A stretch of 12,105 nucleotides of DNA from an uncultured Bacteroidales bacterium. GTDB taxonomy: Bacteria > Bacteroidota > Bacteroidia > Bacteroidales > Paludibacteraceae. The notes beneath the pieces are model-generated. The model was given only the letters and a program-made list of their open reading frames with translations. It did no database searches and was not told the origin of the DNA. The stretch is taken from NCBI GenBank assembly GCA_903929065.1, contig CAIYTJ010000361.1, positions 1-12,105 on the forward strand. Reading direction: 5' to 3'. Both the position numbers and the translations under genes were made by a program. Below are positions 1-6,405 of this stretch, in pieces (position 1 is the first letter of the stretch; every line of letters starts with the position of its first letter).

Positions 1-21
1 CTACACGACGTCTTCCGATCT
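1..21 (+). other. Residual Illumina adapter (not genomic)
   Basis: The first 21 bases read CTACACGACG followed directly by TCTTCCGATCT. This is the 3' end of the Illumina TruSeq universal adapter except that one C is missing between the two parts. In-frame RuvB codons (Gly-Ala-Thr-Thr-Arg) begin at base 22, exactly where an insert would start after the adapter's terminal CGATCT. The stretch is therefore untrimmed library sequence at a contig edge. It should be masked and should not be translated as part of ruvB. Confidence 0.95.
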
Positions 22-570
22 GGTGCAACTACACGCAGTGGTTTATTGACCGCACCACTTCGTGCTCGTTTTGGAATAAATTGCCATTTCGAATATTATG
101 ATATTGAGGTAATTACAGGAATTATCAAACGTTCTGCGCGATTACTAAACGTAAAAATCGACAATCAGGCAGCGCTTGAAATTGGTGGTAGAAGCCGTGG
201 AACACCACGTATTGCCAATGCACTTTTGCGTCGTGTCCGTGATTTTGCACAGGTAAAAGGAAACGGAAGTATTGATATTGAAATTGCCAAGTATGCGCTT
301 GAAGCACTGAATATTGACAGATATGGTTTGGACGAAATTGATAATAAAATTCTGAATACAATTATTGATAAATTTGGTGGCGGACCGGTTGGTTTAACAA
401 CCATTGCAACTGCTTTGGGTGAAGATGCAGGAACATTGGAAGAAGTGTACGAACCTTTCCTGATAAAAGAAGGTTTTATGAAACGAACGCCACGTGGACG
501 GGAAGTGACTGAACTGGCCTATAGACATTTAGGAAAAGTAAAGTTTGGTGAAACAGGAACGTTATTTTAG
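22..570 (+). CDS. ruvB: Holliday junction branch migration ATPase RuvB, C-terminal part (5' truncated)
   Basis: RuvB is the hexameric AAA+ motor that works with RuvA and RuvC to drive branch migration of Holliday junctions in the cytoplasm. About 182 residues of a family usually near 340 are present. The reading frame is open from base 22, before any start codon, and begins with GATTRSGLL, the sensor-1 region. Next comes PLRARFGI, the conserved segment that carries the arginine finger. The small AAA+ domain follows, with the sensor-2 element RGTPRIANALLRR at about residues 59-71. The C-terminal winged helix starts near residue 115 (GGGPVGL) and includes YEPFLIKEGF and RTPRGR. Walker A and B are lost with the missing 5' part. 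The gene is cut by the contig edge and adapter, so it is not a biological pseudogene. It is the first gene of a + strand run that continues with the DUF2007 gene after 36 bp. Confidence 0.97.
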   Translation, partial: GATTRSGLLTAPLRARFGINCHFEYYDIEVITGIIKRSARLLNVKIDNQAALEIGGRSRGTPRIANALLRRVRDFAQVKGNGSIDIEIAKYALEALNIDRYGLDEIDNKILNTIIDKFGGGPVGLTTIATALGEDAGTLEEVYEPFLIKEGFMKRTPRGREVTELAYRHLGKVKFGETGTLF

Positions 571-586
571 CAGTTAGCAGTAAGCA
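567..586 (+). repeat. Short tandem repeat over the ruvB stop codon
   Basis: Two perfect copies of the heptamer TTAGCAG (567-573 and 574-580) are followed by a degenerate third, TAAGCA. The first copy contains the ruvB TAG stop. No function is visible. It may be simple slippage in the 36-bp spacer before the next gene. Confidence 0.6.
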
Positions 587-606
587 AAAGAACAAATCAA
601 TAATCG

Positions 607-894
607 ATGAACGAATTAGTAACCGTAAGAACATTTAGCCAGTCAATTGATTTTGAAATGGTTAAGTCATATCTGGAATCGTTCGGAATTGAATGTTTTG
701 GAAAGAATGAAATTATCAACCGGGCATATATAAATCTTGTAGATGGTGGCATTCAACTTCAGGTTCGTAAAGAACACGTGGAAGAAGCTATAAGATTGCT
801 AAAAGATGGAGGCTACTTAAAAGCGGAAGATTTAGAGCCATCAACTGAAATGAAATGGATGGAAAAAATGTTGAATTTTTTTAGAAAAAAATAA
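607..894 (+). CDS. DUF2007 family small protein
   Basis: This is a 95-residue soluble protein that resembles the DUF2007 family (sometimes called putative signal-transducing proteins). Family-like features are the opening 'VTVRTF', a helix equivalent to 'EMVKSYLESFGIECF', and the closing pattern 'GGIQLQVRKEHVEEAIRLL', which together suggest a compact ferredoxin-like alpha/beta fold. The biochemical role is unknown in the family and nothing here reveals it. There is no signal peptide or membrane segment. The C-terminal 20 residues are basic and aromatic (WMEKMLNFFRKK) and could form an amphipathic helix. The gene lies 36 bp after ruvB and 5 bp before the flippase gene, so co-transcription is likely. 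The ATG at 607 is the first in the frame and gives the expected N-terminus. Confidence 0.8.
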   Translation: MNELVTVRTFSQSIDFEMVKSYLESFGIECFGKNEIINRAYINLVDGGIQLQVRKEHVEEAIRLLKDGGYLKAEDLEPSTEMKWMEKMLNFFRKK

Positions 895-899
895 GAATA

Positions 900-2387
900 A
901 TGGCAGAACAAATGAAAAAACTGGCGAAAGAAACCGCCATTTACGGAGTCAGCAGTATTTTAGGAAAATTTCTGAACTGGATGCTGGTACCACTTTATAC
1001 ATACGTACTTGAGAGTTCAGCTGAATATGGAATTGTGACAAATTTATATGCTTGGACAGCACTTTTATTAGTCATATTAACGTATGGGATGGAAACCGGT
1101 TATTTTCGTTTTGCCAATAAAAACAAGGAAGAATCAGGTAAAGTATACAGTACAACACTTATTTCAGTTGGGTTGACATCGGTCATTTTTGCTATTGCAT
1201 GTGTCATTTTCTCTCAACCTATTGGCTCCGCAATGGGATATACCAAACATCCTGAATATATTTCAATGTTAGGAATTGTAGTAGCCATGGATGCTTTCGG
1301 TTGTATTCCGTTTGCGTATTTGCGTTATAAAAACCGCCCGATAAAATTTGCCGGACTGAAATTATTCATGATTTTTACCAATATTATTTTTAATCTTTTC
1401 TTTTTACTGGTTTGTCCATGGTTAGCCGTTAAAGCTCCAGCGCTTGTCAACTGGTTTTACAATCCACATTATGGTGTTGGTTATGTCTTTGTTGCAAATA
1501 TTATGTCAACTGCCTTAGTTACCTTAGCACTTTTGCCAGATGTATTTGTTGTAAAGTTTCAATTTGACTGGGAGCTTTTGAAAAAAATGCTGCTATACTC
1601 CTTACCTTTACTTATTTTAGGTGTTGCCGGAATTATGAATCAAACATTGGATAAAATATTATTTCCATTTTTAATGCCCGGAGAAAAGGGCGCTGCAGAG
1701 CTTGGAATTTATGGAGCAACTTCCAAAATTGCAATGGTAATGCTAATGTTTACACAAGCTTTTCGGTATTCTTACGAACCGTTTATCTTTGCCCAAAATA
1801 AAGATAAAAATAGTTTAGTTGCATATGCTGATGCTATGAAATTCTTTATTTTATTTTCACTTTTGATTTTTTTGGGAATGGTTTTATATATGGACATTTT
1901 CAAATATATCATTCAGCACGATTACTGGAAAGGACTTGATGTAGTGCCAATTGTTTTATTTTCTTTCATTTTTCAGGGTGTTTTTTTCAATTTGTCACTT
2001 TGGTATAAACTTACCGATAAAACCATGTATGGAGCATGGTTTTCCATTCTTGGAACAATTATTATTGTAATAATGAATGTAATTTTAGTGCCAATGTATA
2101 GTTATATGGGATGTGCGTGGGCAGCATTTGTATGCTATTTTGTGATCATGGTAGTTTCTTATTATTTTGGACAAAAACACATGCCGATTAAATATGATTT
2201 AAAATCAATAGGACTTTATACCTTTGTAACTGTATTGTTATATATTATTAGTTTATTTATCGAAACTCCTTATAAATCAGTAAATGTAGCTCTGAAGTCA
2301 GTTTTAATGATTTCATTTCTGGTTTTGCTTGTTAAACGAGATTTTCCATTGCGAACTATTCCGGGATTAAATAAGTTTTTTAAATAG
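900..2387 (+). CDS. Wzx-type oligosaccharide flippase (polysaccharide biosynthesis protein)
   Basis: This is a 495-residue polytopic membrane protein of the MOP/MVF superfamily. Its members flip undecaprenyl-linked oligosaccharides, or related lipid-linked intermediates, across the inner membrane. The start is typical: a short basic N-terminus (KKLAKETAIYG), then 'SSILGKFLNWMLVPLYTYVL' as the first membrane helix. About 12-14 hydrophobic helices follow, and the length is normal for the family. The Asn at 'GIMNQTLDKILFPFLMP' lies in a segment also seen in Bacteroidota homologues. The ATG at 900 is 5 bp from the DUF2007 stop, and the next gene starts 4 bp after this stop. From memory, a flippase of this subfamily often follows ruvB in Bacteroidales and is then followed by dut. 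Here two glycosyltransferases follow instead, which links it by position to glycan assembly. The transported substrate cannot be inferred. Confidence 0.88.
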   Translation: MAEQMKKLAKETAIYGVSSILGKFLNWMLVPLYTYVLESSAEYGIVTNLYAWTALLLVILTYGMETGYFRFANKNKEESGKVYSTTLISVGLTSVIFAIACVIFSQPIGSAMGYTKHPEYISMLGIVVAMDAFGCIPFAYLRYKNRPIKFAGLKLFMIFTNIIFNLFFLLVCPWLAVKAPALVNWFYNPHYGVGYVFVANIMSTALVTLALLPDVFVVKFQFDWELLKKMLLYSLPLLILGVAGIMNQTLDKILFPFLMPGEKGAAELGIYGATSKIAMVMLMFTQAFRYSYEPFIFAQNKDKNSLVAYADAMKFFILFSLLIFLGMVLYMDIFKYIIQHDYWKGLDVVPIVLFSFIFQGVFFNLSLWYKLTDKTMYGAWFSILGTIIIVIMNVILVPMYSYMGCAWAAFVCYFVIMVVSYYFGQKHMPIKYDLKSIGLYTFVTVLLYIISLFIETPYKSVNVALKSVLMISFLVLLVKRDFPLRTIPGLNKFFK

Positions 2388-2391
2388 AACG

Positions 2392-3318
2392 ATGAAAAAC
2401 AACAACCTAAACGCAGAAGTTTCCATCTCACTATGTACTTATAATGGCGAAAAATTTTTAGCTAGCCAACTTGAAAGCATTATAAATCAAGATTATAAGT
2501 ACATAACAGAAATTGTATGTGTGGATGATTGTTCTACTGATAAAACATGGGAAATATTGACTGAATACTCAAAGAAATACAACAATTTAAAAATATTTAA
2601 AAACAAAGAAAACCTTGGATTTATAAGAAATTTTGAAAAAGCACTAACATTAACAACAAAACCTTTTATTGCCATTTCCGATCAGGATGATATTTGGTAT
2701 CCAACTAAAATTTCAAAGCTCATTCAAGGGATTGGAACTAATTTGATGATATACTCTGACAATGAATTTATTGACAAACAGGGTTTTACATTAGGAAAAA
2801 GGAGTTCGCATTTCAGGAATATTACAACATGTAGTAGTTGTCTGAGTTTTTCATTTTTCAATGTAATTTCAGGCCACACAATTCTATTAAGCAGAGAATT
2901 ACTTAAATACTGCATCCCATTTCATCGGGAAATTCCACATGATCTATGGATTGCATTTAAAGCGTCTCAATACGGTGAAATTCAGGTGATTGACGAGCAT
3001 CTTGTTGGATACAGGCAACATGATAATAATGTTTTTGGTGTAAAAGGTCAATTAGGTGTAAAAGGTGAAAAAACTAAACGTATCAATTTATCACAAAGAC
3101 GAGTACAAATTTTTGCTGAAAACACTGCTTCACATCTGGAAAACGAAAAAAAAATTTTCGAACAACTGGCTGACAGTTACACAGATAAATCTATCAAGAT
3201 GCGGCTCAGAAGAGTTAAAATATTTTGGAAAAACAGAGACTCATTACTGCTTTTCAGGGATAGAACCAAAATCCAAAAAATGATTTATTGTATTTCTGCA
3301 TTTTGGAAATACCAATGA
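2392..3318 (+). CDS. GT2 family glycosyltransferase, rhamnosyltransferase-like type
   Basis: This 308-residue inverting GT-A fold glycosyltransferase probably adds a sugar to a lipid-linked glycan at the cytoplasmic face of the inner membrane. The N-terminal nucleotide-sugar fold spans roughly residues 9-120: 'SISLCTYNGEKFLASQL', the VDD pair at Asp45-Asp46, and the metal-binding DxD region SDQDDIW at 96-102. Asp184 in 'IPHDLW' sits where the catalytic base is expected, and YRQH at 207-210 is a frequent C-terminal GT2 motif. The SDQDDIWYP form is common in enzymes annotated as rhamnosyl- or related O-antigen transferases, but the donor sugar cannot be assigned. Residues from about 217 to 308 form a charged tail without a recognised domain. 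The gene starts 4 bp after the flippase stop, suggesting translational coupling. Base composition is visibly more A-rich than in ruvB or dgt. Confidence 0.9.
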   Translation: MKNNNLNAEVSISLCTYNGEKFLASQLESIINQDYKYITEIVCVDDCSTDKTWEILTEYSKKYNNLKIFKNKENLGFIRNFEKALTLTTKPFIAISDQDDIWYPTKISKLIQGIGTNLMIYSDNEFIDKQGFTLGKRSSHFRNITTCSSCLSFSFFNVISGHTILLSRELLKYCIPFHREIPHDLWIAFKASQYGEIQVIDEHLVGYRQHDNNVFGVKGQLGVKGEKTKRINLSQRRVQIFAENTASHLENEKKIFEQLADSYTDKSIKMRLRRVKIFWKNRDSLLLFRDRTKIQKMIYCISAFWKYQ

Positions 3319-3354
3319 CTTTATTCAAAGCTATTAATCATTAAAAGAATATCA

Positions 3355-4143
3355 ATGATGACTGAACCGCGAGTTTCGATAATAACTCCATGTTATAATA
3401 GGGAGAAATACATTCAGGAGACCTTAGAATGTTTACAAAAAATGAACTACCAAAATTGGGAATGCATTGTTGTTGATGATGAATCTAATGACAAAACAGC
3501 CGAAATTGTGAAGAAAAATGCTGACCAAGATACACGCATTAAATATTTTTTTCAGAATAAAGCCACTTTGCCTGTAACAAAAAATCGTGCAATTTCTTAT
3601 TCATCAGGAAAATATATACTACCTGTAGACTCTGATGATTTAATTTCGCCGGATTATGTGCGTGAGGCTGTAGAAATTTTAGAAAATAATCCTAATACTA
3701 AAATTGTATATTGCGATGGTGTTTTTTTTGGAGATAGAAAAGGCAAATGGAAGCTATATCCTTATTCTTTTGAGCAGTTATTGATTGGAAATTGTATTCA
3801 TAATTCCGCCATGTTTAGACGGTCAGACTTTGATAAAACCAATGGTTATAATCCAAATTTATTTGCAAGCGAAGAATGGGATTTATGGCTAAACATATTA
3901 AAAACCGGAGGCGATGTCTTTAAAATAGAGAAAGACCATTTCTTCTACCGAAAACATGCTGGCTCGACAATTGACAACTATAGTGATAAAAAAGCAGAGA
4001 TGCGTAAACTCGTTTATGAAAACAATAAAGAATTGTATACCCATTTACTCGAAAACCCAATTCAATTGTTTACCGAACTCCAATTTTATAAAGAAAAATA
4101 CAATAAGTATCGCCGTTTAACCTTTCGGAGGCCACTTAAATAA
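3355..4143 (+). CDS. GT2 family glycosyltransferase
   Basis: This is a second, clearly different GT2 enzyme of 262 residues. Motifs in order are 'VSIITPCYNREKYI' (residues 7-20), the VVDDES nucleotide-binding acidic pair at Asp41-Asp42, the DxD site in PVDSDD (90-95), the likely catalytic acidic segment EEWDLWLN (173-180), and YRKH at 198-201. It has no membrane segment. It probably acts after or before the upstream transferase on the same lipid-linked oligosaccharide; donor and linkage are unknown. The start is ATGATG, so either Met (3355 or 3358) could be used. It lies 36 bp after the preceding gene, with no obvious terminator between them. Its last 27 bases overlap the 3' end of the opposite-strand ligase gene, so the final codons of both proteins (RRLTFRRPLK here) come from the same DNA. 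Confidence 0.9.
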   Translation: MMTEPRVSIITPCYNREKYIQETLECLQKMNYQNWECIVVDDESNDKTAEIVKKNADQDTRIKYFFQNKATLPVTKNRAISYSSGKYILPVDSDDLISPDYVREAVEILENNPNTKIVYCDGVFFGDRKGKWKLYPYSFEQLLIGNCIHNSAMFRRSDFDKTNGYNPNLFASEEWDLWLNILKTGGDVFKIEKDHFFYRKHAGSTIDNYSDKKAEMRKLVYENNKELYTHLLENPIQLFTELQFYKEKYNKYRRLTFRRPLK

Positions 4144-5547
4144 AGTATAGCATTTGACCTTTCTTTCATTATCGATTATATGAATAAAGAAGGTAAGGAA
4201 TACCATAAATCGTGTTATGCCTTCCTGAACGTATAGTGGCTCTTCAATCATCATAAATAATAAATACAAACAAACGAACATTTGCAATAGATAATTTCGC
4301 GATTGCAAAGAATACCAAAATAAACCCACCATCATTACAACCAGAATAACAGCCCCCGGAATGCCATATTGAACCATATTTCCAAGTAATGAATTGTGCA
4401 CATAGGTTTTAGGCTGATTAAGTTTTGGCAATACACCACTCATTTCCATTTCCTGTTGTTTTAAAACTATGTATTCTTCATCGTAGCCGGCTCCCCACCA
4501 AAGATGGTCTTTAATGTAATGTATTGCTAGAGCAGAATCAGTTTTCCGAACAGGATCAGAAATAAAACTACTTACTGAATGTTCCATGACTACCAATCCA
4601 GCCCCTCCAATCACTAAGAATGCAATTAGTACAATTTTAAAATAAATTTTCTTTATGTGAAGGTAATATAGGGTGTTAATAACTAACACAAAAACAACTC
4701 CTACTAAACCAATTCTACTCTCCATTAAAAGTTCTAAGAACAAACAGAACACAACGAAAACCGCCAACTCTAATTGGGAAATGTAAGATTTTTCTTGCTT
4801 TTTATGATGAATATAAAATCCTGAAAACAGTGTAGGAATTAAAACTAAGTTGATATAACTCGGGTGTTTATAGTGCGACCATGAACACACATATTCATAC
4901 GCAGCCATTCCATTTACATTAGTTTTCTTTGTAATCCATTCAACAATTCCAACTTGAAAATGAATAATATTAAAAAACCAGTTGATTATTGAAAATGACA
5001 TGAAAACCAGAATCACTCTAAAAAGAAATCGTAAAATTCGAAGTAAAGTTTCTTTTTCAATCCGAAAGCAACTAAAAGCAATGGGAATCAGATAAAATGA
5101 ATAGGTCATTTCTGGAAAACGAAAACCTATTTTTGTTCCGATTGTTCCAATAAATTCTAAAATTGCATAAGCAAATACCAACAAAAAAACAGGGTTGATG
5201 GCATAAACCTTCCCGTTTTTAATAAAGTAAATCAAAGTGCAAATAATAAAAAATGCAGTTGCATAAATACCGACCCATCTGTTAAATATACTTAACACGA
5301 GCAGTGTAGAAATAGATAAAATTAACAATCCATGAATCGTAAATGCAGATTTTGGTTTTTTAATAATATCACTTTCAATAATTCCAACAATCACAAATGC
5401 AGCCACGAAGAAAATTAAAAGCAGATTCCCAAAATTTATAGAGTTTGCCAGTATAATATCAATCTGTTTATGAAACAACTTGATAAAAAGCAAACTAAGA
5501 ATGGTAAAAACTATTAGAATGGTTGAGTAAAGATTTATTTTTTTCAT
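4117..5547 (-). CDS. O-antigen ligase / polymerase-like membrane protein (Wzy_C type)
   Basis: This 476-residue inner-membrane protein has about 12 hydrophobic segments. It fits the O-antigen ligase/polymerase superfamily (WaaL, Wzy and relatives), which transfers or polymerises undecaprenyl-linked glycan on the periplasmic side. Supporting features are the ESRIG motif (276-280) before a membrane helix, a large periplasmic loop around 320-395 with WWGAGYDE (350-357), and 'YVHNSLLGNMVQYGIPG', whose His384 matches the catalytic-type histidine of WaaL-like enzymes. The sequence cannot tell ligase from polymerase. Its stop lies inside the end of the convergent GT2 gene (27-bp overlap). Upstream, 11 bp separate it from the RNase H gene on the same strand, so it may be read from that transcript; no exact TAnnTTTG box is visible in front of it. 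Context suggests it acts with the flippase and GT2 enzymes. Confidence 0.83.
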   Translation of the reverse strand: MKKINLYSTILIVFTILSLLFIKLFHKQIDIILANSINFGNLLLIFFVAAFVIVGIIESDIIKKPKSAFTIHGLLILSISTLLVLSIFNRWVGIYATAFFIICTLIYFIKNGKVYAINPVFLLVFAYAILEFIGTIGTKIGFRFPEMTYSFYLIPIAFSCFRIEKETLLRILRFLFRVILVFMSFSIINWFFNIIHFQVGIVEWITKKTNVNGMAAYEYVCSWSHYKHPSYINLVLIPTLFSGFYIHHKKQEKSYISQLELAVFVVFCLFLELLMESRIGLVGVVFVLVINTLYYLHIKKIYFKIVLIAFLVIGGAGLVVMEHSVSSFISDPVRKTDSALAIHYIKDHLWWGAGYDEEYIVLKQQEMEMSGVLPKLNQPKTYVHNSLLGNMVQYGIPGAVILVVMMVGLFWYSLQSRNYLLQMFVCLYLLFMMIEEPLYVQEGITRFMVFLTFFIHIIDNERKVKCYTLFKWPPKG

Positions 5548-5558
5548 ATTAAAAAATT

Positions 5559-6191
5559 TTATTTTCTTCCAAAATCTGCCGGAATTTCACCCCAAACAGA
5601 GGTTTCCCATTTTAATATCTCGGTTTTATATTCGTTTTCATGCAACCATTTTTCAGCACGTTCTATCAATTCGAAAAGAATAGCATTTGCATCATTTTTT
5701 TCTAAAAGAGTTTTGGTTTTCCTGGCTTTTACCCATGCCAAAGCGGTTTTACTATCGGTGTAAACCGGCAAATTGCTGTTTTTTTGTTTTAACAATGCCA
5801 ATCCATGAACAAGTGCAAGAAATTCTCCAATGTTATTAGTTCCGTCTTTAAATGGTCCCTGACGGAAAATTTCTTCACCGGTTTTGCTGTAAACGCCGCG
5901 ATATTCCATTAATCCGGGATTGCCGCTACAAGCTGCGTCCACCGATAAACTTTCGAAATTTGGTAATCCCACTTTTGCAATTTCTTCCTTCGTTGGTTGT
6001 TTTGCTTTTGCATTTTTACCGATATAATTCCAGCAAGGAGAAACCATGGCTTCGCGCGCTTCGGCTTCGGTGGCAAATCCTTTGTAAATAGCGCCCTCAA
6101 AACCGTGTATTTGTCGCTTGCATTCTTCCCATGAACGGTAAATGCCGGGCTCTTTTCCTTCCCAAACCACGAAGAATTTATTCTTGCTCAT
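5559..6191 (-). CDS. Ribonuclease HI with N-terminal hybrid-binding (viroplasmin) domain
   Basis: This is a 210-residue two-domain RNase H, which cuts the RNA strand of RNA-DNA hybrids. Residues 4-50 form a Cauli_VI/viroplasmin-type hybrid-binding domain (KFFVVWEGKEPGIYRSWEEC, then IHGFEGAIYKGF and TEAEAREAM), the module also found at the N-terminus of eukaryotic RNase H1. After a linker of about 30 residues comes the catalytic domain. Its acidic residues all appear present: Asp85 (SVDAACSGNPG), Glu123 (NNIGEFLAL), Asp146 (VYTDSKTALAW) and Asp206 (EIPADFGRK). There is no signal peptide, so it should be cytoplasmic. The enzyme is expected to remove R-loops, and perhaps Okazaki primers. The spacer upstream holds a weak -7-like TACATTTT on this strand (complement of 6228-6235). 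The start at 6191 gives the canonical domain N-terminus. Confidence 0.93.
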   Translation of the reverse strand: MSKNKFFVVWEGKEPGIYRSWEECKRQIHGFEGAIYKGFATEAEAREAMVSPCWNYIGKNAKAKQPTKEEIAKVGLPNFESLSVDAACSGNPGLMEYRGVYSKTGEEIFRQGPFKDGTNNIGEFLALVHGLALLKQKNSNLPVYTDSKTALAWVKARKTKTLLEKNDANAILFELIERAEKWLHENEYKTEILKWETSVWGEIPADFGRK

Positions 6192-6210
6192 TTTGTATTT
6201 TTACCATTGG

Positions 6211-6241
6211 TTGTATATGTCCTGCGAAAAATGTAATTTTG
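6211..6241 (+). promoter_or_regulatory. Bacteroidota-type promoter for tRNA-Arg
   Basis: TTG at 6211-6213 is followed by a 20-bp spacer and TAATTTTG at 6234-6241, an exact match to the Bacteroidota -7 box TAnnTTTG. The box ends 14 bp before the tRNA, leaving room for a very short leader. Of the three boxes seen in this window, this is the only one with both elements well placed. Confidence 0.72.
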
Positions 6242-6255
6242 TGCCACTTAAAAGC

Positions 6256-6327
6256 GGTCCTGTAGTTCAATGGATAGAACAAGTGTTTCCTAAACACTAG
6301 ATCCGGGTTCGATTCCCGGCGGGACTA
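6256..6327 (+). tRNA. tRNA-Arg (anticodon CCT)
   Basis: The 72-nt gene folds into a full cloverleaf. The acceptor GGTCCTG pairs with CGGGACT and includes G1-U72 and a second G-U pair. T8-A9 follow, then a D stem GTTC/GAAC with loop AATGGATA. The anticodon stem is AGTGT/ACACT with loop TTCCTAA, and anticodon CCT lies at 6289-6291. A four-base variable loop AGAT is followed by the T stem CCGGG/CCCGG with loop TTCGATT. A73 is the discriminator. The 3' CCA is not encoded (CA follows), so it must be added by nucleotidyltransferase. The tRNA reads AGG codons. It has its own promoter just upstream and points toward the convergent ABC ATPase gene. Confidence 0.97.
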
Positions 6328-6330
6328 CAA

Positions 6331-6405
6331 TTCAATTGTTCAATTTTCAATTGCCTAATTTCCAATTGTTTTCATTGGCAATTGAAAATTATTCAATTGG
6401 AAATT
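6331..6405. repeat. Phased CAATTG palindrome array with interleaved inverted repeats
   Basis: Five CAATTG palindromes begin at 6333, 6348, 6363, 6379 and 6394, giving steps of 15, 15, 16 and 15 bp. Two longer inverted pairs are interleaved. AATTTTCAATTGCC (6342-6355) pairs with 6377-6390, a 14-bp arm, and AATTTCCAATTG (6357-6368) pairs with 6394-6405, a 12-bp arm. The order arm1-arm2-arm1'-arm2' would be a pseudoknot-like layout if both formed. The block fills the gap between the 3' ends of the tRNA and the convergent ABC gene and includes the latter's last codons. A role as bidirectional terminator or protein-binding array is inference. There is no strong GC stem or T-run of a classical intrinsic terminator. 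Confidence 0.75.

Noticed and set aside
29..38. A second CTACACG close to the adapter
   Set aside because: It reads in frame as Ala-Thr-Thr-Arg of the conserved RuvB GATTR motif, so it is genuine coding sequence and the match to the adapter is chance.
3326..3333. CAAAGCTA, which is TAGCTTTG on the - strand (a -7 box match)
   Set aside because: It would transcribe only antisense to the first GT2 gene, there is no gene to serve, and an 8-base degenerate motif is expected by chance in AT-rich DNA.
2392..4143. Recent tandem duplication of the two GT2 genes
   Set aside because: They share only the general GT2 motifs; lengths, DxD contexts (SDQDDIW versus VDSDDL) and C-terminal halves differ, so they are ancient paralogues or unrelated acquisitions.
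6256..6405. tRNA plus repeats as an integrative-element attachment site
   Set aside because: No integrase gene and no second copy of the tRNA 3' end is in the window, and the repeats do not copy tRNA sequence.
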